Part shown: positions 46,319-56,753 of the stretch, in pieces
Layout of the letters: the number at the start of each line of letters is the position of its first letter
How positions within the stretch are numbered: position 1 is the stretch's first letter
Source: Myxococcota bacterium
GTDB taxonomy: Bacteria; Myxococcota_A; Bradymonadia; UBA7976; UBA1532
Direction: 5' to 3'
Assembly: GCA_963169045.1 (NCBI GenBank)
Contig: CAUJDF010000062.1
Location: 1-56,753 of the forward strand
Length of the DNA: 56,753 bases
The notes under the pieces: model-generated
What the model saw: only the letters and a program-made list of their open reading frames with translations
Databases searched by the model: none
What the model was told of the DNA's origin: nothing
Position numbers and translations under genes: made by a program

Positions 46319-46984
46319 ATGGCGAACGTGCTGGTGACGGGCGCGAACCGGGGCATCGGGTGGGAGCTGTGCCGGCAGCTCCACGAGCGGGGCGATCACG
46401 TGGTCGCGGCCTGCCGCGAGACCTCGCCGGAGCTCGAGAAGCTCGGCGTGCGCATCGAGGATGGGGTCGACGTCACGTCGGACGCGTCGGTGCGCCGCCT
46501 GCAGGAGCGCCTGAACGGCACGCTGCAGCTCGACGTGCTGATCAACAACGCCGGCATCCTCGCCGACGAGGAGCTGCCCGACCTCGACTTCGAGTCGATC
46601 CGCCGCCAGTTCGACGTCAACGCGATCGGCCCGCTGCGCGTCACGCAGGCGCTGCTGCCGCGCCTCCCCCGCGGCGGCAAGGTGGTGATCATCACGAGCC
46701 GCATGGGCTCGCTCGCCGACAACACCTCGGGTGGCTACTACGGCTACCGCATGTCGAAAGCGGCGGTGAACATGGCCTCGGTCTCGCTGGCGCGCGACCT
46801 GAAGCACCGCGGCATCGCCGTGCAGGCGCTGCACCCCGGGTACGTGCGCACGCGCATGACCGACTACGCGGGCAACCTCGAGCCCGCCGATTCGGCGTCG
46901 AATCTGCTCGCGCGCATCGACGAGCTCACGATCGAAGCGACGGGCACGTTCCGCCACTGCAACGGCGAGTGGCTCGCCTGGTGA
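46319..46984 (+). CDS. Short-chain dehydrogenase/reductase (SDR)
   Basis: This 221-residue oxidoreductase has the cofactor motif VTGANRGIG (residues 6-14), NNAG at 76-79, a catalytic serine in ITSRMGS and the Y-x-x-x-K pair in YRMSK (143-147). An alanine/arginine after the first strand suggests NADP. The C-terminus FRHCNGEWLAW is characteristic of the short SDR group that includes C-factor/sniffer-like carbonyl reductases, to which Myxococcus CsgA also belongs; orthology to CsgA is not claimed. GAGGAGG lies just upstream of the ATG. Confidence 0.9.
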   Translation: MANVLVTGANRGIGWELCRQLHERGDHVVAACRETSPELEKLGVRIEDGVDVTSDASVRRLQERLNGTLQLDVLINNAGILADEELPDLDFESIRRQFDVNAIGPLRVTQALLPRLPRGGKVVIITSRMGSLADNTSGGYYGYRMSKAAVNMASVSLARDLKHRGIAVQALHPGYVRTRMTDYAGNLEPADSASNLLARIDELTIEATGTFRHCNGEWLAW

Positions 46985-47004
46985 GCGGCGCCCCCAGGGA
47001 TTCG

Positions 47005-47034
47005 TTGCCGCCCGCCGCCGCGGTGGTCTAGAGT
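47005..47034 (+). promoter_or_regulatory. Predicted sigma-70 promoter of the nitrilase-aminotransferase operon
   Basis: TTGCCG (47005-47010) and TAGAGT (47029-47034) are separated by 18 bases, with four of six matches each. The expected start of transcription lies within the inverted repeat that follows. Confidence 0.4.
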
Positions 47035-47057
47035 CCCCGGAGCTTTACGCACCGGGG
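47035..47057 (+). promoter_or_regulatory. Leader hairpin overlapping the ribosome binding site
   Basis: CCCCGG and CCGGGG flank 11 bases and can pair perfectly. The 3' arm overlaps the start of the Shine-Dalgarno stretch GGGGAGG that serves the ATG at 47066. If transcribed, the hairpin would compete with ribosome binding. A short loop and no aptamer-like structure argue against a classical riboswitch. Confidence 0.4.
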
Positions 47058-47065
47058 AGGGGCCC

Positions 47066-47932
47066 ATGAGCCAGATCGTCCGCTGCGGCCTGATTCAGTG
47101 CAGCAATCCCATCAACGACGAGAGCCAGCCCGTCGAGGTCATCAAGCAGGCGGCGCTCGAGAAGCACATCCCGTTCATCGAAGAGGCCGGCAAGCGCGGG
47201 GTCCAGATCCTGTGTCTGCAGGAGATCTTCAACGGGCCGTACTTCTGCCCGGGCCAGGATCCGCGCTGGTACCAGTCGGCGGAGCCCGTGCCCGGTCCGA
47301 CGACCGAGGTGATGCAGGAGCTCGCCCGCAAGCACGAGATGGTCATCGTCGTGCCGCTGTACGAGAAGGCGATGCGCGGCGTCTATTACAACACCGCCGC
47401 CGTCATCGACGCCGACGGCACCTACCTCGGCAAGTACCGCAAGCAGCACATCCCGCAGACCAACGGCTTCTGGGAGAAGTTCTTCTTCAAGCCCGGCGAC
47501 GGCGGTTATCCGGTCTTCAACACGCGGTACGCCAAGGTCGGCGTCTACATCTGCTATGACCGCCACTTCCCCGAGGGGGCGCGCTGCCTCGGGCTGAACG
47601 GCGCCGAGATCGTCTTCAACCCGAGCGCCACGGTCGCCGGCCTCAGCCAGTACCTGTGGAAGCTCGAGCAGCCCGCGCACGCCGTCGCCAACGGGTACTT
47701 CGTCGGCGCCATCAACCGCGTCGGCACCGAGGCCCCGTGGAACATCGGCAAGTTCTACGGCAGCAGCTACTTCGTCGACCCGCGCGGCCGGTTCCTGGCC
47801 GAGGGCAGCGAAGACAACGACGAGCTCGTCGTGGCCGATCTCGACCTGTCGATGATCGACGAGACCCGCGGCACCTGGCAGTTCTATCGGGACCGTCGTC
47901 CCGACGCCTACAAGGAACTGGTCGACGAATGA
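47066..47932 (+). CDS. Nitrilase-superfamily amidohydrolase (beta-ureidopropionase / N-carbamoylputrescine amidase type)
   Basis: This 288-residue enzyme hydrolyses a C-N bond. The Glu-Lys-Cys triad is visible: E53 in LCLQEIFNGPYFC, K127 in YRKQHIPQ, and C163 in GVYICYDRHFPEGAR. The length and the ICYDRHFPE and NPSATV motifs fit the branch that removes the carbamoyl group from N-carbamoyl-beta-alanine or N-carbamoylputrescine. The next gene, overlapping by four bases (ATGA), encodes a class III aminotransferase, which would use the released amine. Dihydropyrimidinase and dihydropyrimidine dehydrogenase genes are not in the window, so a pyrimidine-degradation role is plausible but not shown. 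GGGGAGG precedes the ATG. Confidence 0.88.
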   Translation: MSQIVRCGLIQCSNPINDESQPVEVIKQAALEKHIPFIEEAGKRGVQILCLQEIFNGPYFCPGQDPRWYQSAEPVPGPTTEVMQELARKHEMVIVVPLYEKAMRGVYYNTAAVIDADGTYLGKYRKQHIPQTNGFWEKFFFKPGDGGYPVFNTRYAKVGVYICYDRHFPEGARCLGLNGAEIVFNPSATVAGLSQYLWKLEQPAHAVANGYFVGAINRVGTEAPWNIGKFYGSSYFVDPRGRFLAEGSEDNDELVVADLDLSMIDETRGTWQFYRDRRPDAYKELVDE

Positions 47933-49248
47933 ACACCGAAGAGATGAAACAGCTGTGCAAGGCGCACACGCTGTACACGTGGTCGCGTAGCAACGACGTC
48001 GATCCGTTGCCGATCGTCCGCGCCGAAGGGTCGTGGCTCTACACGTCCGACGGCCAGAAGATCCTCGACTTCAACAGCCAGCTCATGAGCGTGAACATCG
48101 GTCACTCGCACCCCAAGGTGCTCGAGGCGATGAAGCGCCAGATCGACGAGCTGCAGTTCGTGTATCCGCAGACGGCGACGCCGGTGCGCGCGCGCCTCGG
48201 CAAGCTGCTGGCCGACATCACGCCCGGTGACATCAACACGTTCTTCTTCACGCTCGGCGGCGCCGAGGCGAACGAGAACGCCGTCCGCGCGGCGAAGCTG
48301 TTCACCGGCCGCCAGAAGATCCTGAGCCGGTATCGCAGCTACCACGGCGGCACCAACATGACGATGCAGCTCACCGGCGATCCGCGCCGGTGGCCGAACG
48401 AGCCGGGCATGCCCGGCGTCATCCGCGTCATGGATCCGCGCCCCTACGAGTTCTCGTTCGGTGTCACCGAAGAGGAACAGACGGCCAACAACCTGAAGTA
48501 CCTCGAGGAGGTCATCCAGTACGAGGGCCCGCACACCATCGCGGCGATGATCATCGAGACGGTGACGGGCACCAACGGCGTGCTGCCGCCCCCCAAGGGG
48601 TACCTGAAGGGCTTGCGGGCGCTCCTCGACAAGTATGGCATCCTGCTGATCTGCGACGAGGTGATGGCCGGCTTCGGCCGCACGGGCAAGTGGTATGCCT
48701 TCGAGCACGGCGACATCGTGCCCGACATGGTGACCACGGCGAAGGGACTCACCTCGAGCTACGCGCCGCTCGGGTGCGTCGGCTTCCGCGATCACATCGC
48801 CGACTTCTTCCGCCAGAACGTGTTCTGGGGCGGCCTGACCTACAACAGCCATCCCGTGTGCCTGGCGACGGCCGAGGCGGTCATCCGCGTCATGCAGGAC
48901 GAAGGCATCGTCGAGCGCGCCGCCGAGATGCAGCACGTGATGCGCGCCGAGATGGACCGGCTGCAGGAGAAGCACGTCTCCGTCGCCGAGGGTCGCTGCA
49001 TCGGTCTGTTCGGGATGATCGACCTGCGCAAGAACTCGAAGGGCGAGCTGCTCGCGCCCTACAACGGCAGCCATCCGGCGATGGGCAAGCTGGCCGCGTT
49101 CTTCCGTGACAACGGCCTGTTCACCTTCGTGCGCTGGGCCAACTTCACCTGCAACCCGCCGTTGAACATCACCGAAGAGGACCTGCGCTACGGGTTCTCG
49201 ATCGTCGACCGCGGCCTCGAGATCACGGACGCCGCGTTCGAGGGCTGA
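47929..49248 (+). CDS. Class III PLP-dependent aminotransferase (omega-amino acid type)
   Basis: This 439-residue enzyme shows the class III fold: GAEANENAVRAAKLFTGRQK, RSYHGGTNM, LLICDEVMAGFGRTGKWYAFEH with the PLP-stacking D243, and the Schiff-base lysine K272 in TTAKGLTSSYAPLG. The motif order and the N-terminal LCKAHTLYTWSRSNDVDP resemble taurine/beta-alanine:pyruvate aminotransferases. The ATG lies within the upstream stop (ATGA), so it is coupled to the nitrilase-type gene; together they could convert a carbamoylated beta-amino acid to a semialdehyde. Confidence 0.9.
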   Translation: MNTEEMKQLCKAHTLYTWSRSNDVDPLPIVRAEGSWLYTSDGQKILDFNSQLMSVNIGHSHPKVLEAMKRQIDELQFVYPQTATPVRARLGKLLADITPGDINTFFFTLGGAEANENAVRAAKLFTGRQKILSRYRSYHGGTNMTMQLTGDPRRWPNEPGMPGVIRVMDPRPYEFSFGVTEEEQTANNLKYLEEVIQYEGPHTIAAMIIETVTGTNGVLPPPKGYLKGLRALLDKYGILLICDEVMAGFGRTGKWYAFEHGDIVPDMVTTAKGLTSSYAPLGCVGFRDHIADFFRQNVFWGGLTYNSHPVCLATAEAVIRVMQDEGIVERAAEMQHVMRAEMDRLQEKHVSVAEGRCIGLFGMIDLRKNSKGELLAPYNGSHPAMGKLAAFFRDNGLFTFVRWANFTCNPPLNITEEDLRYGFSIVDRGLEITDAAFEG

Positions 49249-49258
49249 TCGGCGCCGT

Positions 49259-49666
49259 TCACCGCACCGCCACCTCGTGGGTGATCTTCACCGTGGGGGC
49301 GAGCATGCGCGCCACCGAGCAGTACGTCTCCATCGACAGGTCCGCGGCGCGCTGCAGCTTCGACACGTCGATCGCGCCGCTGCCGGTGAACTTCACGTGC
49401 ACGTCGGTGAACACCGCGGGGACGGCGTCGGCGCGCGTCCCCTCGACCTCGACGTCCAGGTCCTCGATGGGCTGGCGCTGTTTCTTCATGATGTGCAGCA
49501 CGTCGATGCCGCTGCAGCCCGCCATCGACACGAGCACCATCTGCATCGGGCGCAGGCCGGCGCCGGTGCCGCCGAGCTCGGCCGGCCCGTCGATGAGACA
49601 TGTCTGCCCGTCTTCGTTGCGGGCCTCGAACAGCGCGCCCTCGACCCTTCGCAGCGACACCCTCAT
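49259..49666 (-). CDS. OsmC/Ohr-family redox protein
   Basis: This 135-residue protein has both family cysteines: C51 in VSMAGCSGIDVLHIMKKQRQ, and C116 in ETYCSVARMLAPTVKITHE. The intervening V-D-V-E-V-E-G strand (LDVEVEGTRADAVPAVFTDV) is typical of the OsmC (YhfA-like) branch rather than Ohr. Such proteins reduce organic hydroperoxides with thiol cofactors. The ATG overlaps the cysM stop by four bases (ATGA), which links peroxide defence to cysteine supply. Confidence 0.9.
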   Translation of the reverse strand: MRVSLRRVEGALFEARNEDGQTCLIDGPAELGGTGAGLRPMQMVLVSMAGCSGIDVLHIMKKQRQPIEDLDVEVEGTRADAVPAVFTDVHVKFTGSGAIDVSKLQRAADLSMETYCSVARMLAPTVKITHEVAVR

Positions 49667-50553
49667 CGCGAGACTCCTCCGAACAGATCGGACGACAGAT
49701 AGCGATCGCCCCGATCGCACACGATGAACACCACGACGCCCTCGGACAGCCCACGCGCGACGCGGCAGGCCGCCGCGCAGGCGCCGCCCGATGAGACGCC
49801 GCAGAACAGACCTTCGATGCGGGCGAGGGCGCGGGTCATGTCCTCGGCCTCGCGCTGGTCGACGTCGACGATGCGATCCACGCGGGCCGGGTCGAAGATG
49901 CGCGGCAGGTAGGCCTTCGGCCACCGCCGGATGCCCGGGATCTGGCTGCCGTCGGTCGGCTGCACGCCGACGATCTCGACGGCGGCCGACTGCTCCTTGA
50001 GGTAGCGCGACGTGCCCATGATGGTGCCCGTCGTGCCCATCGCCGAGACGAAGTGCGTCACCCGGCGGTCGGTGTCGCGCCAGATCTCGGGGCCGGTGCC
50101 TTCGTAATGGGCGCGCCAGTTGTCGTCGTTGGCGAACTGGTCGAGCATCAGGTAACCGCCGCCGGCGACACGCTCGCGGGCGAGGTCGATGGCGCCCTCC
50201 ATCGATTTCTCGGACGGCGTGAGCACGACCTCGGCCCCGAAGGCCTGCATGGTGCGCACGCGCTCGGCCGTCGCGTTGTCGGGCATGACGAGCTCGATGG
50301 GATAGCCGCGCATCGCCGCGATCATCGCGAGCGCGATGCCGGTGTTGCCGCTGGTCGGCTCGATGAGGCGCACCCCGGGCCGCAGATCGCCGCGCGCCTC
50401 GGCGCGCCGGACCATCGACCACGCGGCGCGGTCCTTCACCGACGAACCCGGGTTCGTGCCTTCGAGCTTGCCGAGCAGCTTCACGCGCGGGTTCGGGCAG
50501 ATGCGCGACAGCTCGACGAGCGGCGTGCCGCCGATGAGGTTCTCGAGTCTCAT
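49663..50553 (-). CDS. cysM: Cysteine synthase B (O-acetylserine sulfhydrylase)
   Basis: This 296-residue PLP enzyme makes cysteine from O-acetylserine and sulfide or thiosulfate. The motif LENLIGGTPLVELSR opens the chain. The PLP lysine is K40 in GSSVKDRAAWSM; PTSGNTGIALAMIAAM forms the substrate loop; SAMGTTGTIMG binds phosphate; IPGIRRWPKAYLP and GLFCGVSSGGA follow; CDRGDRYLSSDLF ends the chain. The IRRWPxxYLP and CDRGDRYLS motifs separate CysM from CysK. The start MRLENL at 50553 is chosen for family length; an ATG four codons upstream is possible. No clear ribosome binding site is visible. Confidence 0.93.
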   Translation of the reverse strand: MRLENLIGGTPLVELSRICPNPRVKLLGKLEGTNPGSSVKDRAAWSMVRRAEARGDLRPGVRLIEPTSGNTGIALAMIAAMRGYPIELVMPDNATAERVRTMQAFGAEVVLTPSEKSMEGAIDLARERVAGGGYLMLDQFANDDNWRAHYEGTGPEIWRDTDRRVTHFVSAMGTTGTIMGTSRYLKEQSAAVEIVGVQPTDGSQIPGIRRWPKAYLPRIFDPARVDRIVDVDQREAEDMTRALARIEGLFCGVSSGGACAAACRVARGLSEGVVVFIVCDRGDRYLSSDLFGGVSR

Positions 50554-50684
50554 GCCGGCGAGCATAGACGCCCGGCGCCGCTCCTGGCGACCCCGACCGC
50601 CGCTCGTTCGTCCGACCTGAGGACCGGGGTGGGGTCGTTGCGGGTGCTCCCGAGGCGCGGCGCGGCCGCGCGAGGAGCGCATTC

Positions 50685-51074
50685 ATGACGCGACGCGACC
50701 TGCGGGCGCGGCGCCTCGACGTGCTCGTCGTCGACGACGAGCCGGACCTCGCGGACTCGGCGGCGCTGCTGTTGTGCCTGCTCGGCCACCGGGTCGTGGT
50801 GGCCTACGACGGCCCGACGGCCGTGGCGCGGGCCAGCGCGGCGACGCCCGACATCGTGCTGCTGGACGTCGAGATGCCCGGCATGGACGGCTACGAGGTG
50901 TGCCGGCTGCTGCGCGCGCGGTGCTGCGGCCACGTGCCCATCGTGGCCGTCACCGCGCACCACCACGAGCGGAACCGCCTTCGGGCGCTCGAGGCGGGCT
51001 TCGCCGCCGTGCTGCTCAAGCCCCTCGAGCTCGAGACGCTGCGGATGCTCTTCGACGGGGGCGATCAGGCGTAG
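50685..51074 (+). CDS. Single-domain response regulator
   Basis: This 129-residue receiver protein has the acidic pocket VLVVDDEPDLADSA, the phosphorylation site IVLLDVEMPGMDGYEV, the switch threonine in VAVTAHHHE and the conserved lysine in VLLKPLELE. There is no output domain. AGGAG precedes the ATG. It runs towards the hybrid kinase gene, the two 3' ends overlapping by ten bases, so it probably belongs to the same phosphorelay set even though it is on the other strand. Confidence 0.9.
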   Translation: MTRRDLRARRLDVLVVDDEPDLADSAALLLCLLGHRVVVAYDGPTAVARASAATPDIVLLDVEMPGMDGYEVCRLLRARCCGHVPIVAVTAHHHERNRLRALEAGFAAVLLKPLELETLRMLFDGGDQA

Positions 51075-53137
51075 GCGGCGGCGGCGGTCGCCAGGCGGCC
51101 GACCGTGCGCACGACCGCTTCGGGATCGAACGGCTTGCACGCGTACTGGGCGAAGCCGGCCTCGAGCGCGCGGCGGCGGTCCTCGTCGCTGCCGCTGGCG
51201 GTGAGGGCGAGGGACGGCACCATGCCGGAATCGCCGCACAACTCCGCGACACGACGCAGGAATTCGACGCCGTCCATCCCGGGGAGGCCGATGTCGCTGA
51301 TGATGACGCCGGGCCGCTCCGCCGCGAAGGCCTCGAGCGCCTCCTCGGCGCTGGGGTGGGCGTCGACGGCGGCGCCGCGCTCGCGCAGCAGGTGCTCGAG
51401 CAGGCCGCGGGTGTCGGGGTCGTCCTCGATGAGGAGCACGCGCACGCCGTCCAGCTCCTGCGGCGTCGCCGCGGTCGCGACGGCCATGGGCACCAGCGGC
51501 ATCACGGGCCGCTCGGCGAGCGGCAGCTCGATGCTGAACGTCGAGCCGAGGCCCGGCCCCGGGCTGCGCGCCGCCACCGAGCCGCCGTGGGCCTCGACGA
51601 TGTGCCGCACGATGGTCAGGCCCAGGCCCAGCCCACCGCGGCGCCGCGCCCGGCCGGACTCGCCCTGCCGGAAGCGGTCGAACACCATCGGCAGCAGCTC
51701 GGACCCCAGGCCCTCGCCGGTGTCGGAGACCGCCAGCTCGACGCGCCCGGCGCGCTGGCGCAGCTCGACGTCGACGCGCCCGCCGGCGGGCGTGAACTTC
51801 ACCGCGTTGGTGACGAGGTTGGAGATCACCTGCTCGAGGCGCTCGGGATCGGCCACGACCGAGGAATCGGAGGCGTCGGCGTCGAAGCCGACGGTGACCC
51901 CCTTCGCCGCGGCCGCGGGCCGCAGCGCCTGCACCGCCATCTCGGCGAGCGGGCGCAGCGACACGGTCACCGGCCGCAGCTCGAGACGACCGTGCAGGAT
52001 GCGGGAGACGTCCATCAGGTCGTCGATGAGGCGCGCCTGCAGGCGGGCGTTGCGCTCGATGACGTCGACGGCGTGCGCCACCTGGGGCCCGCTGGGGTCG
52101 ATGCGCAGCACGTGCGTCCAGCCGAGGATGGCGCTGAGCGGCGTGCGCAGCTCGTGGGAGACCACGGCGAGGAACTCGTCCTTGAGGCGGTTGGCCTCGC
52201 GGGCCTCGGCGTTGAGCAGGTTCTGGATGGCGATCGCCCCGACCTGGGCCAGCTGCACGACGACCGCGGCGTCGTCCTCGACGAACTCGCCCTCGTTGCG
52301 CTCCGACAGCTCGAGCACACCGAGCGGCGTCCCGTCGGTGCGCGTGAGCGGCACGCCGAGGTAGCCCTTGCGCGCCGGCCGCCGGCCCTGCTGGCGCGAG
52401 AGCCACTCCGAGCTCATCGCCAGCTCCGACGTCGTCAGGCGCACGGGCGCCCGCCGCGCCAGCGTCAGCTCGAAGAGGCCCGTGCGCTCCGCCTCGACGG
52501 GGACCGCGGCGAGGTGGGCGTGGCGCTCGGAGTACGAGGCGGCCCCCTGGAACTCGCCGGTGCGCCGCGCCTGCACGTGCACGTAGGCCTGGTGCGCCCC
52601 CACGATCTCGCGCGCCGCCCGCGCCGTCGCCGCGAGGATGGCGGGCAGGTCGGTCGCGGCGTTGATCGCGATCGACGCCGTCGTGAGCTTCTGCAGCTGG
52701 ATGGTGCGCGTGCGCAGGTTCTCGGCCTGCCGCCTCACCTGCTCCGTCTTGTAGTGCAGGTCGACGAAGACCGAGACCTTGGAGCGCAGCACCGAGGCGA
52801 TGATCGGCACGGTCAGGAAGTCGACCGCGCCGAGCGAGTAGCTCTTCTCCTGGCTGAGCTCGCTCGGATCGGCCGACATGAAGATGATCGGCGTGCGCGA
52901 GGACGTGCGGCGCTGACGGATCAGCGCCGCCGTCTCGAAGCCGTCGAGATCGGGCATGTGCACGTCGAGCAGGATCACCGCGAAGTCGCGCGCGAGCACG
53001 CTGCGGAGCGCCTCGCGGCCGTTGCGGGCGAGGACGAGCTCGACGTCGAGCCCGGAGAGCGCCGCCTCGATCGCCAACAGCGTGCCGTCGCGATCGTCGA
53101 CGGCGAGGACGGCAGCCTTCTCGAACGCGGGTGACAA
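51065..53137 (-). CDS. Hybrid sensor histidine kinase (REC-GAF-HisKA-HATPase-REC)
   Basis: This 690-residue soluble hybrid kinase has an N-terminal receiver (VLAVDDRDG; phospho-Asp in ILLDVHMPDLDG, about residue 57; the usual Lys is replaced by Val in DFLTVPI). A GAF domain spans about 140-310 (GYLGVPLTRTDGTPLGVLEL). HisKA carries FLAVVSHELRTPLSAILG (about 325-340) and HATPase has the N-box LVTNAVKFTP, SDTGEGLG and GGLGLGLTIV. A C-terminal receiver follows (VLLIEDDPDTRG; ISDIGLPGMDG near 615; ACKPFDPE). The start is TTG with GGAGG six bases upstream, 13 bases after the stop of the preceding kinase gene. No membrane segment is seen. Confidence 0.92.
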   Translation of the reverse strand: MSPAFEKAAVLAVDDRDGTLLAIEAALSGLDVELVLARNGREALRSVLARDFAVILLDVHMPDLDGFETAALIRQRRTSSRTPIIFMSADPSELSQEKSYSLGAVDFLTVPIIASVLRSKVSVFVDLHYKTEQVRRQAENLRTRTIQLQKLTTASIAINAATDLPAILAATARAAREIVGAHQAYVHVQARRTGEFQGAASYSERHAHLAAVPVEAERTGLFELTLARRAPVRLTTSELAMSSEWLSRQQGRRPARKGYLGVPLTRTDGTPLGVLELSERNEGEFVEDDAAVVVQLAQVGAIAIQNLLNAEAREANRLKDEFLAVVSHELRTPLSAILGWTHVLRIDPSGPQVAHAVDVIERNARLQARLIDDLMDVSRILHGRLELRPVTVSLRPLAEMAVQALRPAAAAKGVTVGFDADASDSSVVADPERLEQVISNLVTNAVKFTPAGGRVDVELRQRAGRVELAVSDTGEGLGSELLPMVFDRFRQGESGRARRRGGLGLGLTIVRHIVEAHGGSVAARSPGPGLGSTFSIELPLAERPVMPLVPMAVATAATPQELDGVRVLLIEDDPDTRGLLEHLLRERGAAVDAHPSAEEALEAFAAERPGVIISDIGLPGMDGVEFLRRVAELCGDSGMVPSLALTASGSDEDRRRALEAGFAQYACKPFDPEAVVRTVGRLATAAAAYA

Positions 53138-53149
53138 CGCTCGCCTCCG

Positions 53150-56753
<3,604 letters not shown>

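Noticed and set aside
46319-46984. Identification of the SDR as CsgA (C-factor)
   Set aside because: The short SDR type and C-terminal motif are shared with many carbonyl reductases; nothing specific to CsgA or its neighbourhood is visible.

Overview
The window is about 70% G+C. It carries cysteine-rich MopE-like lipoproteins with C(D/N)GxDNDCDGxxDE repeats, Asp/Pro-rich lipoprotein linkers, a Hanks-type kinase with an N-terminal zinc ribbon, and very large hybrid histidine kinases with HAMP arrays. Together these point to a member of the Myxococcota (Deltaproteobacteria in the older scheme). This is inferred from gene style only; no marker gene was placed on a tree. I see no tRNA, rRNA, insertion sequence, prophage or CRISPR array, and no gene-free stretch exceeds 300 bases.

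Layout. (1) 3-1277: 3' part of a phosphohistidine/ATP-grasp dikinase. (2) 8417-1234, minus strand: a five-gene metal-efflux operon, BlaI repressor - M56 metallopeptidase - outer-membrane factor - His-rich adaptor - CzcA-type RND pump. Every junction is translationally coupled, and a BlaI/MecI-type dyad lies over the promoter. (3) 13862-8487, minus: a 1791-residue MopE-like lipoprotein ending in a beta-helix; then rpmG (L33). (4) 14369-17361, plus: a compact TerB-like / PspA-like / AAA+ ATPase operon, the strongest candidate for an under-described system here, possibly a bacterial ESCRT-III/Vps4-like membrane-remodelling module. (5) 17445-22988: an 1847-residue lipoprotein with 21 MopE-type repeats arranged in higher-order blocks. 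(6) 27226-23043, minus: cyclophilin, FadL-type porin, lipoprotein, small DedA/VTT-like protein and GNAT acetyltransferase. (7) 27296-38390: assorted genes, including a protein with four 8-Cys repeats, a TPP enzyme, an RluA-type pseudouridine synthase, several lipoproteins, a nucleotide-pyrophosphatase-like phosphodiesterase, thiopurine methyltransferase and guanine deaminase. (8) 38457-45234, plus: Ser/Thr kinase, TPR membrane protein, Gly-rich lipoprotein, a stand-alone receiver with an altered switch residue, and a PPC-domain lipoprotein preceded by a good sigma-54 promoter match. (9) 46319-50553: SDR oxidoreductase, a nitrilase/class III aminotransferase pair (ureidopropionase-like plus omega-aminotransferase-like), OsmC and CysM. 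(10) 50685-56753: a receiver protein and two large hybrid histidine kinases, the last running off the window end.

Overall this is a chromosomal region dominated by envelope biology: nine predicted lipoproteins, metal efflux, possible membrane maintenance, and signalling. A few housekeeping enzymes are interspersed. Overlapping stop/start codons (TGATG, ATGA, GTGA, TTGA) recur and define the operons clearly. Most start choices rest on a visible Shine-Dalgarno sequence, a lipoprotein signal or such an overlap. A few genes may be leaderless.
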